Assembly: GCA_035048485.1 (NCBI GenBank) | Contig: CM068582.1 | Location: 37,343,596 to 37,407,595 of the forward strand | Origin: Pteria penguin | Lineage: Eukaryota > Mollusca > Bivalvia > Pterioida > Pteriidae | Direction: 5' to 3' | DNA length: 64,000 nt | Shown: in pieces, positions 38,201 to 52,000 of the stretch | Position numbering within the stretch: the stretch's first letter is position 1 | How the letters are laid out: each line of letters opens with the position of its first letter | The notes under the pieces: generated by a model | What the model saw: only the letters and a program-made list of their open reading frames with translations | Told to the model about the DNA's origin: nothing | The model's database searches: none | Program-made: the position numbers and the translations under genes

Positions 38201-41200
38201 AGAGACTGCTTAAAACAAAACTGCAGATACATATAATATCAAGATTGCTTAACGTGTTTTTGACAACTAATTGATACAATGAATAAATCAAGACAATAAC
38301 ACAAAATGTGTGAAAAAGTTTAAGTCAGGATTCTTTTTTTTTTTTTAATTTTTATTTAAATTACTTAATTAACATATTAGGTGCTACGAAACTGGAGGGG
38401 AAAATGTCTTAAGTGGGATTTGAACCTTTAGAAAATTTGGACATGAAAATTTTAAGTAACCCTTGAAATACGATTTTCAAATAAAAGCGGGCACGTGAAT
38501 ACTATATCAATATTGCTACTCTGTCTTCCTATATATAATAAATCAGGAAAATGACACTAAGTACGGAAAAGACTAAGCCAAATTGGCTTTTTTTTCTAAT
38601 ATAACCTATCAAGCGCTGTAAAACTCTTTAAAACCTGTTATGATGTGAAATGAACCAACCCCCCCCCCCCCCCCCCCAAAAAAAAACCCAATAAAGACAC
38701 CCAAAAAAAAAAAAAAAAAAAACCGAAAAAAAAAAGAAAAAAAAAAACCCCAACAAAACAGATATTTGCCTCCAGCGTTGTTTGAACCGCTACGCTTCAT
38801 ATGAAAGGCATTCTATTGAAAAGCCTATGACTACTGTATTAAGATTTTATTACAAGAGCTACTAGTATTTAATGTATTTTGAAAGAGCACGGATCAGTTA
38901 GGCATGTGAAGAGAGTTTTAGAAGTTTTTCATTATAAGACATGGTTTAAATGTAATATTGATGGAATTTTCACATACTTAAGACAATAAAGTAATGTAAT
39001 TCTGGCTCGAATGCATTCAGGGTACACTCTTTACTTTGATCACGTGGTATTCCATGATGTTGACTTTATTCTATTCCTACCGGAAGAGTACAGTTAATTT
39101 CAACACAATTTTCCGCACAATAATTCATTTTGATAGGGTGGTAGTGTTTGGGCTTTGACTGCTTTCCTTTTAACATGTTCCTTTTCCCGACTACAGTTAT
39201 CATCAAAGCGCTTTCTCTATGTCGGGAATGGAATTTATATCATATCCGACAGTGGTTAAATTTTGAAAACACTATCCAAGTGTCATGTTTTAATTTTTGA
39301 ATTTACTCGGGGATGGGGTGATAATTACAAAGCTTGAAACATGAAACAATTGTAAACACACACGCGTTTTGTTTGTTGATCTGCGATCGTCAAGACGACA
39401 AAGTTGATACCACAAGCGCAACATATTGAATTCTCCGTACTCATCTGGTATTATTTATTTCATTCACATACCGTCACTTGACACGCTGGCATTTACGATC
39501 GAAATCTTTTTGTGATTCTTTGTAGATTCTTCGAAGTGATGACTTTTCTTGTTGACAATGACTTTTCAAAAACTTGCGCACGGCTTCGTGATACTTTTGT
39601 ATGTTTCATCACACCACCACCCATTTACCTATAAGAAGTATTATGTTTATGGTTTCATTACACCACCACCTACTTACATATAAAGTACATAATATGTATG
39701 GTTTCACTACTATCAACATTGTACTCACCGATGAGCTGACAGGTGTATGTTGGAGTAGACCAGTTATCGTTGAAACCACACTGAATTGTACTCGATCCAG
39801 ATATGTATTTATAACCTAGGTTACAGCTGTAGGTAGCGGTGTCCTGATAGAGAGTGGTAGGAGCCGACACGGACGCATGTGACACCGCTGGTGGAGTACC
39901 ACAATCTGAAATAAGCAACCAGTTACTGAGAAAGTTCTATTTTTAATATGGCATTAAAGGCACTTAATTGGTAATTTCTGGTAACTCTATTTAAATTTGC
40001 TTCTGTACTATTTTTATCATATCTAATCATAACTTTACTATCGTAGATAAAACTGCGAGCACTACATGCAGGAAAAGGACGCAAAATCATCTTATTCTTT
40101 TTATTAATTTAAATTTTTATTATGAAAACTGAGACGGGAGATAGGAGTGAATTCGAAAGAATTAAAAGGTACTTACTTATAAGCACACAGGCAAACGAGG
40201 TGCTGGACCAGGTTGCCGAGGCACCACAATTAATGGTGGCCTGTCCACTGTTAGCTCTGTAACCATGGTTACAGGAATAGGTACGGTAAGTGCCGTAGGT
40301 GGTTGTATTGGAGGATATCTGAGCATTGCTTATTGTTGGAGGGGTGTAGCAATCTACAAATGACAATAAATCCACTATGATATGAATAACATATATAGCA
40401 ACATCTTGTCAATAAAATCATATCAATCTCTAATATGCAGCCTAGGTATATTCTAAAAAATCCGCTCTCTGATTGGCGGAAATCCTACGCATTCCATTTT
40501 AAATTATGTGATCACGACTTATTTTTTGGTAGCGGTGCCCGCTTAAAAACCCTTTTATTGATTGTAGGATAAGTATTCGTAACTTTTCGTTTAGTGGAGG
40601 GGACACAGATCCCACTTGTGGTCCCCTTTTGCTACTTCGGTGTATGTAAATATACCTAATACACAAATCAATGCGTACGATCTAGGAGAGCATTTGCAAA
40701 ATGTTAAAATACTCTGAAACATGTTGATTTTATCTTTATTGTGTGAACGTTGAAGTGAATATCCATTTTAGTAAAAGCTCGGTTATAATATCTTCTTTCT
40801 CGGTGATTTATCACAAGCTGAGCTCCGTAACAAAATTTGTAAAGTAGACCTCACTTCTTCGTGTACTTTTGAACTGAAATTTCACAATCAAGTAAATAGT
40901 CTTGCCTATCTGTGAAATTCATGAGCGGACAAAAAACGTCCAAGATAGATACGTCCAAGATAGATTCCTTGGCGATTGAGATATAATGCATTTGATTTGT
41001 CCGTGGACATGTCTTTTTTTTTTATCGAATTTCTTTTACGATTCTATAACAACGTTGTATATCTCTTGGCAAGCGAGTTTCTAATATGTGGAATAATTGA
41101 TAACAGTATTTCAGAATTTTCTCGGGTATTTACGATTTTTTCTCCATAACATTATACGAAATTTATCATGTTCGATTTTGTGTAAAAAAAACAACAGATT

Positions 41201-44200
41201 TTTAAGAGAGTTCACCACGCCATAAATACTTTGTCTACATTTCTTTGTGTCGCTTTTAACTAACAAAATCTAATGTTTCCTTTCATCGGAATTCATTAAT
41301 ACTCGTAACTGCTCGTCAAACACGTGTTCTAGTCATTACACACGTGACAGATGACTAACTTCATAACCACTGGATTATTTTAAACGATGTAACTTAGCTC
41401 TACATAAAGTAGATTTTTCGTTTAGCTTGAGTCTCAATTGTCCTGTTTTTAGAAAAAGTCAAACAAATTTTTCAGGAAGAGTAACTGGGTAACAGAAGAG
41501 GCGTCAAATTTATAACCTTATTTGTAGTGCATACAAGAATATATATTCAGAATGAAAATGACAGAAGAATCATTAATTTCGAAAATAAGAAAAACCCTTC
41601 ATAGACGAAACAAACGTACCACATTATATATATGTTTCTTCAGATTTTTTCTGTTTCAAAGAAACAAAGAAAAAGAAATTGAAATATTCTTTCGTTATGA
41701 TCAACTCATGCATATATTTCTGAGTTTTTATTAAAATTTATATATTCGAAAAACGAGACTCCACCCATGAGCCCCAAAATCAGGGACCAGACTCTCACTT
41801 TATAGCTATCGTGGACAACTTCAAGCCATGTTCTACATGTATTATGTTCCACCATCAGATTCATAATAAGCCTCACATAGTATAAATGTCTTCTTACCCA
41901 TGATAGTACAGGTATATGACGGTGTCACCCATTCGGCGCTTTGCTGACAGGTGATCGTAGCCGTTCCGGAATTCCAATATCCAGTATTACAGGAATAGGT
42001 TGCGGTAGCCGTGTATGTTGTTATTGGTGCCGATACAGAGGCATGAGATACCGAAGGTGGGGTACCACAATCTAATGTAAATATAAAAAGCTTACTACAA
42101 CATTGTCAATGATACATTTGAGTTCTTACTTTGTGCCGTGAGTGTTCTAAACTAGCTTAAAGCAAATTTCTAAGTAAATGTTTTAAGACATTATGTACAA
42201 GTAGACAATCTCCATGACATCATAAAAAATGAAAGTATCCGCACATTTTTTTTCAACAAAATCAATAAATGAGTAGATAAATAAATAAATGAACGAACGA
42301 ATAAATAAATAAATGAACAAACAGATAACAGACAGCTTCACATATCTGTTGATGTAGAGTGCCAAAACAACCCTCATCGAATACCGAGCATGTTTTGTAT
42401 AACACTTACCCACCAAGTACGTGATGGTCGCCGAATTTGATGCGTAGCCTGCGAAGAGAATGTAATTCCTGGAATAAGAGCTATGGCTGTACGATATAAA
42501 CTCCGTCCGGACATTATTTTTTATTCGTCCTGTTCTTATTGTAGAGGAATCCCACGAGATATAAAATCTTTTTTTCATTGTATAGTCCACTGTGACGCCA
42601 CTTTCTGTATAGGTAACCAAATTGGACCCAGATTGTGTCAGGCGGAAGTGCGTTTGTGATTGGTAATACCATAAGAAGATAAAGACATACATATTTGTTG
42701 TCGCACCATCGGAAGGGGAAATCGCAACATGGGCATCTAAGCCCTGAAGATCAAACACGATTTCCGTTCTGTCAAAGCCTGTTACGCCGTATGTAGATGC
42801 TTTAAGGTATGTATTTCCTGTCTGAGAAACCGCCGTGTCTTGAGCTGCAACAAATATGCTTTGGTATTTACAAAGATCACATCAATTTCTTCCGAATTTG
42901 TCTAAAATATTAAAATGTGACCTATTGAAAGGTATTTTGAGATAAATTTGAACGTTTTAAAAGTACACATACCCCTCTCTTTTTTACTTTGGACAATAGG
43001 CATGATACATTGTTAATATAGGTCATATGGATATCTTATTATTTTAATCTATTTTTCTAAAAATAAATTGAATGATTATAATGTTATAAGCAGACATTTC
43101 CGAACCCTCCTCCTCCCCGCTTCCTTGTTTTTGAAGTTGGTGATTTTAAACAAAGCACCATAATATATACTCCAAGTCATGTGACTTTTACATCCTTCAG
43201 CAGATCTTGTAATTAGAAAAGTATAAGCCGCCTTAGTTGTTGCTTAATTCAGAATCATACATATACCACAGGAACTTCAGTGATGCCGATGAATATTGTT
43301 GAAATTATTATTACCGTAGTAGCATGAGAAAGTTGATGATGCCCACGACCCACTGCTCGCACACGTTCGAGAAGGGTTAGACGTGCCTAAATAGCCGGTG
43401 TTACAGGAATAAGTTGCTGTACTAAGGTAGGTGGTGGTGGATGCCGAGACCTGCCCATTAGACACCCCTGGAGGTGTCCCACAATCTAGGTAATGTAAAC
43501 GAAATTGGCCGAGTATTAATATTGAGATAATGATGACGTGAGAAGATGATACGATAATTGTTAGCTAGTACTGTTTCATCATTACTTTTTCATCGATAGC
43601 CCAATCTTTGCACTACATGTGAGATATACGTGATACGTGAGTAGTGTTTAGCATTTATCAATATGAATTCTACACCCATAACCTACATCAGCATGCGAAA
43701 TAATAAGGAATCCACCAAAAAAAAAAAAAATAAATAAATAAAAAGGAAATAGACGAGTATTACATATATGAAGTATAATATTTTCTGTATTGTTAAGACG
43801 TGAAAATATTGTCGTCTATTTCACTTGATAAAGACCGAGCGGGTGAAAATTCGCGAAGAAGCTATGGTGTTATTTATTTATTTATTTATTTATCTATTTA
43901 TTTTTTTAATCTTTTGATTTATTTTCTGATTTGATTTCAATACTTTCCTTTGGAAGACAGATTTTTATTGAGATGATATTTTTTCACAAGCATTTAAAGA
44001 TAGAATTTCTCCCATAATCTATCTTTTCCAGTACATGCATGATAATAGTGTGTCACGAGCAGTATTGATAGACATAAATTATAAATTCATAACATATAAT
44101 TATACCTAGAAACAGAACATATTTATATACCGATTATCGGTTACAGACCAAGTGGAATAGCAATGATTCATCAATATTGATCAATAATGCAAACTTGCTA

Positions 44201-45987
44201 CATACCCTTTATATGACATGAGAATGAGAGACTTGACCAGGATCCCGAGCTCTGGCACGTGATGGTGTTGGTGCCCGAACTATAATATCCTGTATTGCAA
44301 TAATACGTGGCGGTACTTGTATAGGTGGTGGTTGGTGCGCTGTAATAACCATTACTGACACCAGATGGGCTACCACAATCTGTGAAGGAAGAATGAAAAG
44401 TATTCTTACTTTAACAGCTGACGATGACTCCGTCTATTCTTTACGCAGTCAATTGAACCAAACCTGTTTGTCCCATTTAACAACGTTTGGGAGTACACTG
44501 CAGCGTTGGTAATTATAGGTGTTAGATGATGAAAACGTTTTAAAAGAAATAGCAATACAATGAGGACTTCTCATAAAACAGTAAACACAAATCCGAAACG
44601 GAAATTATCCCTTATCCCACCGTCCCAGAAATAAAACCTCATTCTCTGTTTTCACAATCTTCGTTATTGGTTCAATTTACAATAGGATTCTAACCTTACA
44701 TCCAACAATCATAAATCCACCTTGTTTAAATATTCACACATTTATTAACACACCACGTTCGTGCAACCTTAACTTAAAAAAATTATGCTTGTACCCCGGC
44801 TTTCCTAGATATTTTCGTCCATTTCCCGTAAGCCTAGTTAAATTACCTTTGATAATACAAGTGTAGCCCAGGTTGCTCCAGCTTCCTGAACTTTGACAGG
44901 ATATAGTCCTTGTACCGGAACCGTAGTAGCCTGTTACGCATGTATAGGTGGTGGTTCCCCCGTAGTTTGTAGTCGTGGTGCTCTTGGTGGAATGTGACAA
45001 AGATGGTGCCGTTCCACAGTCTTAAACAGAAATCTTGGTCTGTTTGACAAATGATACTTCCTAAAACATTTCATTCAATTAACTGAAAATCTATTATTCT
45101 GGCCCATAAAAAATTATCTCATTTAATCAAGGCCGTTTGCGTATCCCATAAACATGGATACTTGAACAAAACATGTTATGTTATTACATCATGTTAAAAT
45201 TTACATCATATCATTTTAGTTTATTTTGCTAGTACTGTTTTCAGTTGAGCATCATACTTCGAATGGTACAGTAATATGATAATGTGCTCCATGAGCCGCT
45301 ACTGGTGCAGGAGATGGTGTTAGTCCCAGTGCCGTAGTATCCCGTATTGCAGGAATATGTAGTCACACCTCCATAGTTAGTAGTGGTCGTACTCTTGGAT
45401 CCATAAGAGATAGACTGCGGCGTACCACAATCTGTTCAATAAATTTGCACTCAAAAATGTAATACACCATTGTTTAAAACATTATCATATTAAATTTTCA
45501 TACTGAGTAATAGGGCCGTGGGGACTATAGGGCACACCTTGTCTAGACTTAGATCCCCCCACCACCTTATCAAGTGCTGATCAGGGACCTTAGCTGTTTG
45601 CTCGTTTTAAAATAGGCATGCACCAGATAGTCGTGTAAGAAAATCAAATAAGCAGATGTTTTAAATTAGACTGAACCATATTTTACCATGTTTTAATCAA
45701 ACTGTATGCTATCTTATCAGACTAGGAGTTCAAACTGAAATATAATAAAGCCTTTTACTACATTGTCTGCAGTAAACATACATAAAGGAGAAATGAAGAC
45801 AACATGGATTGCATTTTTCTTGCCCTGAAAGGTTGAACTGGACGTCTTGTTACCCACCCCCGACAAACTTTTCAAAAAGCAAGGAGTCGGGGAACAACAC
45901 AAATCTAAGTTTAACAACTGTTGTATAATTTATAATTTCTGAGACAGAGTTTGTCTATTCATAGATTTGCTATGCATGTCCATAAGG

Positions 45988-46048
<61 letters not shown>

Positions 46049-49000
46049 ATGTATGGGGGAGACCGATTTTATTTAATAATTGGGTGATATTTTTGTTTCA
46101 TATAAATTAGTCAGTACTTTTATCTTGACACTTAAAATTTGCTAACTATATAAATATTCATCCACTCTTCTTGTCATTATATAATTCTTACATCATTTCG
46201 AAATATGAAATGTAATCATTGTATGATCGGAGAAATAATAAATCACGGTTTCCTTTAATATGTTCTTTAATTCAAACCTATATGCTATTGGAAAATATCT
46301 TAACTAAAATTGATATATCCATGTATTACACGTTACCAGAGTAAGAGACTACTTGAAAGTAGTCTATATATATATGTCTACAATGATCAGCTTACAAGAA
46401 TGGTGTAATAAATTTGTAAGTCTCCTATTCATGTATACCTCTCTTCTTGAGAAACCTGTTGATCCTTGTTCTCTATAGACCATTCTATTGGGCAGTTATT
46501 CAATAGTTATCTGCCCTTTACCGATAGGTGCCGCGATCGTATTCGCCATTACGGTACTGAAAAAAAGTTATCGAGGTAGTAAAAATGACCAGAATAGTCT
46601 GTATTCCAGTTATAATCACTGTCAAAACCCCAAAAACAACTTAATAAAAAAAAAAAAAAAAAAAAACAAATGAAAAAAACCCAAAACAGTAGGTAGTATC
46701 AGCTGATGCAAGGACTTGTAAACTTGTTTAATCTTCCTTTACTGATGGTGGGAGACTATAGGCTGATGATAGCCATATTCAGTACCTTAATGGCGGATAG
46801 TCACGTGATCTAAAGATGGCCGCGTCCGTGTATAACGCAAAAGAATGGTCTGCCACTGCTTATCTAAGTTATTTTGGACAAGTTGATTTCGGTACTTGCG
46901 AATTCAATTTTCATAAAACTGCAGGTCATGTTTCAAAAGTTCATATACGAAATTTTTAAAAGGATTTTCCGAAACTTTCAATTCCAGGTTTTGCAAATAC
47001 GGATAGCCTGAATTTGGAAATAGTTAAGTAGATGATATTTCTCATCCCTGAATATAACAATTAATCTGCATACTGAAAGCAGAGACATATATACACATAT
47101 GTATATATGTCTGTGCTGAAAGTTAGTGATAATCTATCTGAGTAAAAGTTACGAAAAATCTTCGTTTGCAAAATGGTCTAGGTGTTGATATTGGTATTTG
47201 CCGAAACATAGTCTATATTTTGAAAGTAGTCTATGTCTATGATATGTATTTAATAAGTTTTATTATCATTTAATAATTATCTGAATAATCTGTAATACAT
47301 AAATACATCATTTATTACTGAATAAATAAATTAGCTTGGTGACCAACATTTTTGGTAAGGCCGGAGTAAGGTTCCTTTTCTTTTCCTGTTTTTTATATTT
47401 AAATTTTAAACTGAAATTTATAATGGACTATAAAAACAAACACGTTTATTCATTTTCAATCCTAGTCACCGATGAGACCATTCAATTAAACGTTAATAAA
47501 CACAAATATTGTTTTAACCAGGGACGTATATATCTAAATATATACGTCCCTGTTTTAACCGCTACGCTCATAGGTCATTTTTACTATCTCGATAGCAGAG
47601 ACATATATACACATGTGTATAATGTCTCTGCTCGATAGCTTTTTTCAGTACCGTAATGGCGGATACGACCGCGACACCTATCGGTAAAGGGCAGATAACT
47701 ATTGAGTAACTGCCCAATAGAATGGTCTATATGGAAGATTATTTATATATTTTTAACTGTGTGTCCTATGATTGTGTTGCTTTTGCGGTAAGTGGGAAGG
47801 TGGGCGCTCGTAAACCGGTTAACCACACAAATTGAATGACGTTTGTAACTTCCAATGACCGTCGTAAGTCGATATCGTAACCGCAGCACAATCGAATATT
47901 TTGTAATATCGTTTGTCCGTGTTTATTCTGCTATTGTCATGTTTTATGTGCATGTCCTTGGTGATTTTTGTCATAGAGCTTTGTCAGATGTCTTCAGTTT
48001 TCTCTTTAATACCTACTTTTGATTGTACACGAGTAGTACACAGTGCTCCACACGCCATTACTCTGACACGAGATGTAGTTAGTACCGGACGCAGTATAAC
48101 CCGTGTTACACGTGTAATACGTGTAGCCGCCATAGTTCGTGGTCGTGGTGCTTTTTGAGGCAGAGGACACAGATGGCGCTGTTCCACAATCTGCATTCAA
48201 GATAAATGATCTCTAAGTAATGCAGGGAATATTATGTTATATAAATCAAATTATTTTAACCATAATAATAATCATTACACACATTGTTTTAATGTCTATA
48301 AATGTATATATATAATTTATATTATATATTCATATATCATAATTTAAAGAGTGAACGATGATTTTTAGAAAGATATAACACTTATGTTTCATGGCAAGTG
48401 ATAGTAGGGGGTCCGTGTTGTTATTGTGAAGACATGAATGCATTTCAGTGATGTTAATTGTGACTAATTTAAATGATGTATGAAGAAAATAACGTTAACG
48501 GTAAAGGTATACTGCTGGTTGTCTATGTATAGCATAACGAGAACTTACTGGCTAATGTTTGTAATAATATACATTTACTGGAACAAAAACAAAACGATAT
48601 TAATTTCAAAATTTCAAAGTGATAACAAAATTCAATCATATTTAACAGAACGGAGTCTATACGGATAACAGACAAGAAAAAACCTATACGGACAACAGAC
48701 CGCAACCAATCTTATACGGACACCAGACAAGAAAAAACTTCACGGACAGAAGACTACATCCAAATATATAAGGACATCAAAACACAACCAAACATATACG
48801 AACAACAGATCACAACCAAAACTAAACAAACAACAGACAAGAATTTAACCTATACGAATAACAGAGCAGAATCAAGCATACTTATACGGACAACAGACAA
48901 GAACAAAGCGTATATGGACAACAAACCACAACCAAACCTATACGGACAACAGGCAGGAAAGCACTTATATGGACAACAGATCACAACGAAAGCTATACGG

Positions 49001-52000
49001 ACAACAGACCACAACAAAAGCTATACGGACATCAGACCACAAACAAACCAATACGGGCAACAGACCACAATCAAACATATACGACAACAGACCACAATCA
49101 AACATACAAAGATACCAAACCTATATGAAAAACAAAACCGTAAAGTATGAATCATTAGCAAACAGTAAGACGGGGACATTCATATGTGGTTAGAGGAAAC
49201 AGTGATTATCAGATAGAGGTAACATTTTCACTTTGATGATTAATGTACATTATATTATCAGGTCCTTCTGTTTTTGATAAATGTATATTATAATGAGATC
49301 TTTATTTTCATGATAAAAGTAAAATATATGTTTCATACATAGCAAAACTATATATAACATTTCAAAAAAGACATGATAGACAGAATGTGATGTGTTTGTT
49401 GACATTTATGTATTTATACCGTGCTCAATTATATTTGTTTCGTCTGTATGTAAAGGCATTCACGGCGGGTGTGGCTAGCCAAACAGGAGACGCTTTCTCC
49501 TCCCGGGCACCTGGTCTCACCTTTGAAATTTTAGGGATCCGTGAATGTCCACCGTCGTACATTGTTGTTAAAGCCATTGTCATGTGACACCAGTTTCTTT
49601 CGTATTTTATATTGCTATCTTACGACGAAATCTATGATTTCATATAAGTGTGCTTTAAAAAGGACTCAAACCCACTTTTAACACCCCTCCCTCAAGTTTT
49701 AAAGTTCACACACGTGTCCTCCCCCTTCCTTTTGTCTTACCCACTTGAAATGTAATGGTGTATGTACTTAAAGATCTTATTTTTCAAACTTGAACAATGT
49801 GTTTATTGGTACAATGTCATCGAATCTTTCAATAAATATAGGCTTTAGAGAGAGAAAGAGAGAATGAACTCTCCTGAACTTATTGATTATTAGGTCATGG
49901 GTTAAAGGCTACGTTCACAGTGGATATGCACTGAATATTCATCATAGTATCACAACACCGTGCACAGATGATACCTATATTTAAAGAGAGAATGAACCCT
50001 ACAGATCAAAGGCCAAATTCACAGTGAACAAGAACTGATTTACACTGTGGACTTCATGGAAAGAAAAAAATGTTGATCACATGATCACAAATCTTGTATA
50101 TATGATACACATTGGAAGAGGATGAACCCTATTGATTTCCAAGGTAAAAGGTCAAGGTCCAATGTTCAAAGATGATGTGTCGATACATAAGCAAATGATT
50201 TTATAAAACATATATACTTATAAATCGTGCCTTACATTTAATGATACATTAAATGCCCATTTCATTATAATTTATTTTTTTATGAAACAAGAAATCTGAT
50301 TGGCCGTTGAAAGCATATTATAGCTTCATAAATTGGTATGGTCAGTTGCTAGGAGCAACCAGGAATGCGGATACTTTCCTCCGCTCTTGTTACATTTTCA
50401 TTCGCAGTTTAAAAAAGAATCTAATGTTGATTATTCAAATTATTCTAGTCTTTAATTAGATTATAAGGATTAACTTGAACAATTTTGCAATTTATTGAGA
50501 TATAATACGGTTTGAGGCGGTGCACTTTTTTGCGCAATAGCCTTTCTGGGAGCTACAAAATTTTAATGTACTGAACATTGCTCAGCAATTGTATGAGATC
50601 ACTTTTCTTTCAGGTTTGTAGCTAACCTGCCGGAAGGGCTATTGCACATATACCAATTCTAAGACCTCAGTTATCCTGTAAAGGTCTAACATTGAGTATA
50701 CATATCTAAACTGACATTAATCGCATTTGTGCAGCATTATTATTACAAGGGATAATAGGTAGTAAGTTTTGACATTCATATGGTTATTAGTTAAATACAT
50801 TGTGACTCACTTCTGATGGTGCAGTAATAACTGAGAGTTTCCCATCTGTATGACCAAGAAGAATATATACATTGAATGGAGTTGTCACCAGTGCCATAGT
50901 ATCCCGTGTTACAGTAGTAATACGCGTAGCTGGTATAGGAAGTAGATGAGTAGCTCCTGTAGCCGTTACTGATAGTCGTGGGTGTACCACAGTTGGCTGT
51001 AAAATTAGACACATTTTGCTGTATTTAATTTATATTTTCATGACTTTTTATATATTGAAGTATTTGTCTGTCTTTTTAAATAGATGGAGAGACGAAGACC
51101 AACAATAAAACATGTAATTATATGACACTTCAATCTGTTTTATACAAGAAAACATACATAGAGAGAGAGGTAGAGATCTAGTCGTTATTGTCTCCCTCTT
51201 TTCGCGAAAGCGTGGGAACATTAAATCTCATTCGCCTGTCTGTCGGTCCGCCTGTCACAAAAACTTTTTCCTTGTTCGTAACTTTTAAACCGTAAGACGT
51301 AGGGCCTTCATATTCGGCATATCTGTCCCTAATTGCAATACCTGTCCGTTAGTACCAATATTTTTATCATGTGACCTTTTGACCGTGACCATTGACCTAC
51401 TTCAATGTAATTTTTACGGTAAGACGTAGGGCCTTCGTAATGTGTATCCCTAATTACAATACCTTTCCATTGGTACCGGATTTTTTATCATGCGATCTTG
51501 ACCCAGACCTTTGACCTACTTCAATGTAACTTTTAACCGTAAGATGTAGAGCCTTCATATTTGGTATATGTGTCTGTAAACATGCACAACCATGACAATA
51601 TGCCACAGATTACTGCACCCTTGCTGATATAACCCCGAAAGCAGGGGGTGGGGGGGGGGGTGGGGGGCACAGTTCTCTAAATTTGCTTGTGCATATTTTA
51701 GTGCTGATTCAAAGAGAAGTCTATTCCGCAAAGAAAGAACGTTGCACTGTAATATTTCCAACTTGGCGTTAACAAATGGTGGTCATTTTGATTTCCCATC
51801 AGAACAAAACGAAGAACATTTTATCATGGCCTTAGAAGGAGCATAATCTTTGGTTTGATATATGTAAATGATAAATTATTCTTTTGTTTTATGGTGACCG
51901 GTCAACCTGTTTTGTGAAACATTAAGACAACATTCAGCTTGGCCTTTTACGCGGGGATATGATATATATAAAAGCACAAGTAGGAAATATAACAACAACG

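Noticed and set aside
42183..42409. Coding extension of exon 8 into its following intron
   Set aside because: A strong GTAAGT donor at 42409, and the continuation is simple AAAT repeat; the phase-1 join to exon 9 restores DCGTPP.
48914..49193. Plus-strand ORFs with repeated GQQTT-type residues
   Set aside because: They come from the 28-bp minisatellite; overlapping frames show the same pattern and no splice context supports coding.
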